NCBI GenBank assembly: GCA_021295835.1
Contig: JAGWBP010000025.1
Span: forward strand, 1 to 51,876
Source: Gemmatimonadota bacterium
GTDB taxonomy: Bacteria; Gemmatimonadota; Gemmatimonadetes; Longimicrobiales; Gaopeijiaceae
Reading direction: 5' to 3'
Length of the DNA stretch: 51,876 nt
The notes beneath the pieces are model-generated. The model made no database searches. It was not told the origin of the DNA and was given only the letters and a program-made list of their open reading frames with translations. Positions within the stretch are counted from its first letter, which is position 1. Each line of letters starts with the position of its first letter. A program made the translations under genes and the position numbers. Below are positions 49,220-51,876 of this stretch, one piece after another.

Positions 49220-49822
49220 ATGACCGCCAACACGACCGTGCTGCCCTTCCGGCCCAGGCCGAGGCGCAGCGAGAAGGTCATCTCGAATGGCGTGCTCGGG
49301 ATGACCCTCTTTGTCTTCGTCGAGATCATGCTATTCGCTGGGTTCATCTCGGCCTTCGTGATCATAAGGGCGCGGGCCGTCGGCTCCGTCTGGCCCCCCC
49401 CCAACCAGCCGCGGCTGCCCTTCGAGCAGACGGCGGTGAACACCAGCGCCCTGCTGGCGAGCGGCATCCTGCTTCTGGCGGCCCACCGGATGCATCTGAA
49501 GGACAGATCGCCGCGTGCCGTCGGTGCACTTCTGGCCCTAGCGACGCTTCTCGGCAGCGCCTTCGTTTTCCTGCAGGGGGTCGAGTGGGCGGCGCTGATC
49601 GGGGAGGGGCTCACGATGACATCTTCGACGTACGGGTCTCTCTTCTACACGATCATCGGCGCGCACGCCGCCCATGCCGTCGTCGCCATCGGGGTGCTCG
49701 CCTGGGCCTGGGTGCGGGTCGCCAGGTCGAATCTCTCGCGCGAGGCGATCTCCTCGGTCGCCATCTTCTGGTACTTCGTGGTCCTGGTGTGGCCCTTCCT
49801 CTACTTTCAGGTGTACCTCTGA
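49220..49822 (+). CDS. Heme-copper oxidase subunit III (second)
   Basis: 200 residues from ATG 49220. Five or more helices; FVFVEIMLFAGFISAFVIIRA, GAHAAHAVVAIGVLAWAWV and WYFVVLVWPFLYFQVYL fit the subunit III family. It is a paralog of the gene at 47913, so the operon has two. It may replace the missing N-terminal helices of the short first copy. Confidence 0.85.
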   Translation: MTANTTVLPFRPRPRRSEKVISNGVLGMTLFVFVEIMLFAGFISAFVIIRARAVGSVWPPPNQPRLPFEQTAVNTSALLASGILLLAAHRMHLKDRSPRAVGALLALATLLGSAFVFLQGVEWAALIGEGLTMTSSTYGSLFYTIIGAHAAHAVVAIGVLAWAWVRVARSNLSREAISSVAIFWYFVVLVWPFLYFQVYL

Positions 49823-51004
49823 GGGCTGGGAACCACCAATGAAGATCACAATCGCACTCGCGCTTCTTGGTCTGGCGACTCTTCCCGAGGCCGCCCTCGC
49901 CTGTCCTGTCTGCTTCGACCGGGACGACGAGGCGCGGATCGCCTTCCTGGCCACGACCGGGCTCCTTACCCTCCTGCCGCTCGGACTGGTGGCGGGCTTT
50001 GGGGTGTGGCTGCGGCGGCGTTCGCGGGCGGAGGAGGAGGACGGGGGGAGGAATAGGGGCATCCAGGAAGGCGTAGCCAGCCGAGAAGGCACCAAGCGAC
50101 CGTGATGGCCCGAAGCGCCACCTCGAAGCGCTGCACCGCCACCGCGCCCAGGTTGCACGGCGAGTAGACAGAGAATCCCGCCGGAGTGTGCCCCGCGAGG
50201 GACGCGACGCGCTGCTCGTCGAGACCAGATCGGCCGCCACCCCGACCGCGAGCTTCTTCGAGCGGGCCAGGCGGGTGCGGGGCCAGCTCGGCGGCGGCCA
50301 TGGCGCGGTCGTCTACGGAGGCGACGTCGGGCAGCTTCGGAAGAGCTGGCGGCTGACCCCTTTGGCGGCAGTTGCCGAGACTGCTCGGGGAACTCGCTCC
50401 CACCCCTCGCTAGCGCGGCCTCCAGCCCGGCGACAAAGGTCGGCTCTCCCTCCGGGACCGGGCCTATCCAACTGAAGGCAACGCTTCCGTTCCGGTTGAC
50501 GACCAGTGTGGTGGGGAGCCCCCGAGCCGCAAGCGCCTCCTTCGAGAGGGCATCCGGGTCGAGAGCGATGTCGTACTCGATCTCCATCTCGTCCACGTAC
50601 TCCAGCACGGCCGCGACGTCGGAGCGGAGGTCCACCGAGATGCCCAGCACGGCTAGTCCGTCGCCCCGGTAGCGATCGTACAGCTCGCCCAGGTACGGGA
50701 TCTCCTCGCGGCAGGGGTGGCACCAGGTGGCCCAGAGGTTGACCAGCAGCACCCGGCCCCGGTAGTCGGCGAGTCTCACCCTGCGCTCTCCGTCGAGCGA
50801 GGCGACCGTGAGCGCAGGGGCCGGGTCACCGCTCCGCAGTCCGGGCGCATCGGCAGCCATGCACCCGGCGAGCAGCGCGACGGCGAGCGGGAGCGCGGCC
50901 CGGGCGATCTGGCAGCGGTTGGCGAGGCTGGCGGCGACAGCTCTGGCCCGAGACCGGGGCCGGCCGTATCGTGGTTGAAGGGGACTGGGCGTTATCGGAC
51001 GCAT
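49538..51004 (-). CDS. TlpA-like thioredoxin-fold lipoprotein with run-on C-terminus
   Basis: 488 residues from ATG 51004. PLAVALLAGCMAADAPG is a lipoprotein signal; NLWATWCHPCREEIPYL holds the CHPC redox site (about residue 90), and RGLPTTLVVNRNG the cis-Pro loop. The thioredoxin domain ends near LEAALARGG (about residue 205, near 50390). The frame then stays open for about 280 more low-complexity residues, antisense to two oxidase genes, to 49538. Only the first part is likely functional. It may help oxidase or cytochrome c maturation. Confidence 0.75.
   Translation of the reverse strand: MRPITPSPLQPRYGRPRSRARAVAASLANRCQIARAALPLAVALLAGCMAADAPGLRSGDPAPALTVASLDGERRVRLADYRGRVLLVNLWATWCHPCREEIPYLGELYDRYRGDGLAVLGISVDLRSDVAAVLEYVDEMEIEYDIALDPDALSKEALAARGLPTTLVVNRNGSVAFSWIGPVPEGEPTFVAGLEAALARGGSEFPEQSRQLPPKGSAASSSEAARRRLRRRPRHGRRRAGPAPAWPARRSSRSGWRPIWSRRAARRVPRGAHSGGILCLLAVQPGRGGGAALRGGASGHHGRLVPSRLATPSWMPLFLPPSSSSARERRRSHTPKPATSPSGRRVRSPVVARKAIRASSSRSKQTGQARAASGRVARPRSASAIVIFIGGSQPSEVHLKVEEGPHQDHEVPEDGDRGDRLAREIRPGDPHPGPGEHPDGDDGMGGVRADDRVEERPVRRRCHREPLPDQRRPLDPLQENEGAAEKRR
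49839..50105 (+). CDS. Small exported CxxC membrane protein
   Basis: 88 residues from ATG 49839. A signal peptide (ITIALALLGLATLPEAALA) ends at CPVCFDRDDE, followed by a helix (GLLTLLPLGLVAGFGVWL) and a charged tail. The CPVC may bind metal or redox partners in oxidase assembly. Last gene of the operon. Confidence 0.75.
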   Translation: MKITIALALLGLATLPEAALACPVCFDRDDEARIAFLATTGLLTLLPLGLVAGFGVWLRRRSRAEEEDGGRNRGIQEGVASREGTKRP

Positions 51005-51017
51005 CTCGCTCGACTGG

Positions 51018-51518
51018 ATGAGCATCATCATAGCGGCTCGACCGACTGCCGCCCCACTCGCTTCTGCGGAAAGAAATCCGGATGAGTACAATCTGGCGCT
51101 GACCGCACCGACGATCGTGGCGCTCTTTGCCTGCGGCGGCACGGTGCAGGTCGAGGATCTGGTGCCCGACGCCGACGGGTTCTACACGACCAGGAGCGGC
51201 CTCCGCTTCCAGATCCTCGCCGAGGGCGAGGGCCCGAAGCCCAAGTGGGGGGACCGTGTGCGCCTGCACTACTCGACCGCGCGTTCAGACGGGACCGTGA
51301 TCGACTCCTCCTTCGAGCGCGGCGAACCCGATGTGATGGCGCTCCGCGACGTCGTGCGCGGCTTCCGCGAGGCGCTCGAGCTGATGCCGGTCGGCAGCCG
51401 CTACAGGGTGATCGTGCCCGGAAAGCTGGCGTACGGCCGCGAGGGGATCCCCGGTTTGGTTGGTCCGAACGAGACGCTCACCTTCATCATCCACCTCCAC
51501 GAGATCGTGGGGCGGTGA
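51018..51518 (+). CDS. FKBP-type peptidyl-prolyl isomerase
   Basis: 166 residues from ATG 51018, 13 bp from the divergent TlpA start; no clear ribosome site, so the start is uncertain. ALTAPTIVALFACGG may be a lipoprotein signal preceded by an over-long leader. TRSGLRFQILAEGEGPKPKWGDRVRLHYSTARSDGTVIDSSFERGEP to LVGPNETLTFIIHLHEIV is a complete FKBP domain. Extracytoplasmic folding helper. Confidence 0.88.
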   Translation: MSIIIAARPTAAPLASAERNPDEYNLALTAPTIVALFACGGTVQVEDLVPDADGFYTTRSGLRFQILAEGEGPKPKWGDRVRLHYSTARSDGTVIDSSFERGEPDVMALRDVVRGFREALELMPVGSRYRVIVPGKLAYGREGIPGLVGPNETLTFIIHLHEIVGR

Positions 51519-51876
51519 GTCGCCGATGGGGCCAACATCTGGCAGACGCGGCAGTCCTCTTGCCGCTTCCATCCAAGCTAGAGCATCCGAATACATCCGC
51601 CATGGCCCGCCGGGCATTCGTGACCGGCTAGACACGCTCGGTCCTCCAGGTCCGTGTATCGTGATCGTCATGGAGCCGATGTGTTCAGTCAACAAGTACT
51701 CAATACGCGATGCATCTCGTCCGTTTGCGCAAATCACAAGTACGTTTGCACCTACCTCCGGATCGTGGTCGGGGTCAGCCCACTTATTGGTAGTGACCCC
51801 TCTCTGCCAACACGCGCGAGACACGAGAGGAAGAGGAGATTAGAGTAGGGCGAGGCAGAGAGATGCGGAATGGCGC
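51519..51876. other. Intergenic end of window
   Basis: No convincing gene. A GAGGCAGAGAG followed by ATG at 51863 might start a gene that leaves the window. Confidence 0.4.

Noticed and set aside
1..51876. tRNA or rRNA genes
   Set aside because: I found no tRNA-like cloverleaf ends or rRNA landmarks by reading; a tRNA scan could still reveal one I missed.

Overview
The window is high-GC bacterial chromosome. The gene set suggests a Gemmatimonadota-type bacterium, probably known only from environmental assemblies: six-bladed beta-propeller and carboxypeptidase-regulatory-like lipoproteins, a paired AraC-type and BTAD-like AAA regulator, an A1-type heme-copper oxidase operon with a triheme lipoprotein cytochrome c, and bactofilin with an M23 peptidase. 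The phylum is an inference from gene content; there is no rRNA or tRNA to test it.

Layout. 0-2 kb: a partial AAA-like ATPase and a small V4R-like protein, both on the minus strand, each preceded by two tandem TGTAA-N8-TTACA operators. 2-7.7 kb: a tight forward operon of mutS, a TonB-C-like lipoprotein, cystathionine beta-synthase/cysteine synthase and D-Ala-D-Ala ligase, joined by start/stop overlaps. 7.6-24 kb: a mosaic accessory region with three AAA/DUF4143 ATPases and fragments of others, several toxin-antitoxin modules (VapBC, orphan Phd, a BrnT-like toxin with a CopG-like antitoxin, two hicB), IS3 and IS21 pieces, a GIY-YIG nuclease, a WYL-type regulator and many broken genes. Core genes in it include a low-molecular-weight tyrosine phosphatase and a deleted fructosamine kinase. 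A 20-bp promoter/operator motif (TGACYA-N3-TRGTCATATT) occurs five times here, mostly beside toxin-antitoxin remnants.

23.8-29.1 kb: a DadA-like oxidoreductase with a GNAT acetyltransferase on the minus strand, then an XRE/PBP-like regulator, which also carries the tandem operator pair, followed by modABC for molybdate or tungstate uptake. 29.3-36 kb: small lipoproteins, a ferredoxin, an alpha/beta hydrolase with a cobalamin adenosyltransferase, a zinc-ribbon membrane protein, a DsbA-like lipoprotein, a large membrane protein and an AraC-type regulator. 36-39.4 kb: a 1116-residue BTAD/AAA/TPR regulator. 39.7-44 kb: an M23 peptidase, bactofilin, Nif3-like protein, zinc-ribbon/TPR protein and a carboxypeptidase-regulatory-like outer membrane protein. 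44.2-50.1 kb: the cytochrome oxidase operon, with two subunit III genes. 49.5-51.5 kb: a TlpA-like lipoprotein divergent from an FKBP isomerase.

The strongest unexplained signals are non-coding. They are the tandem operators with identical 21-bp phasing at three loci, the five-copy TGACYA operator/promoter, and a structured repeat of about 165-195 bp with terminal CAGTCCGTGGA motifs, present in two inverted full copies plus fragments.
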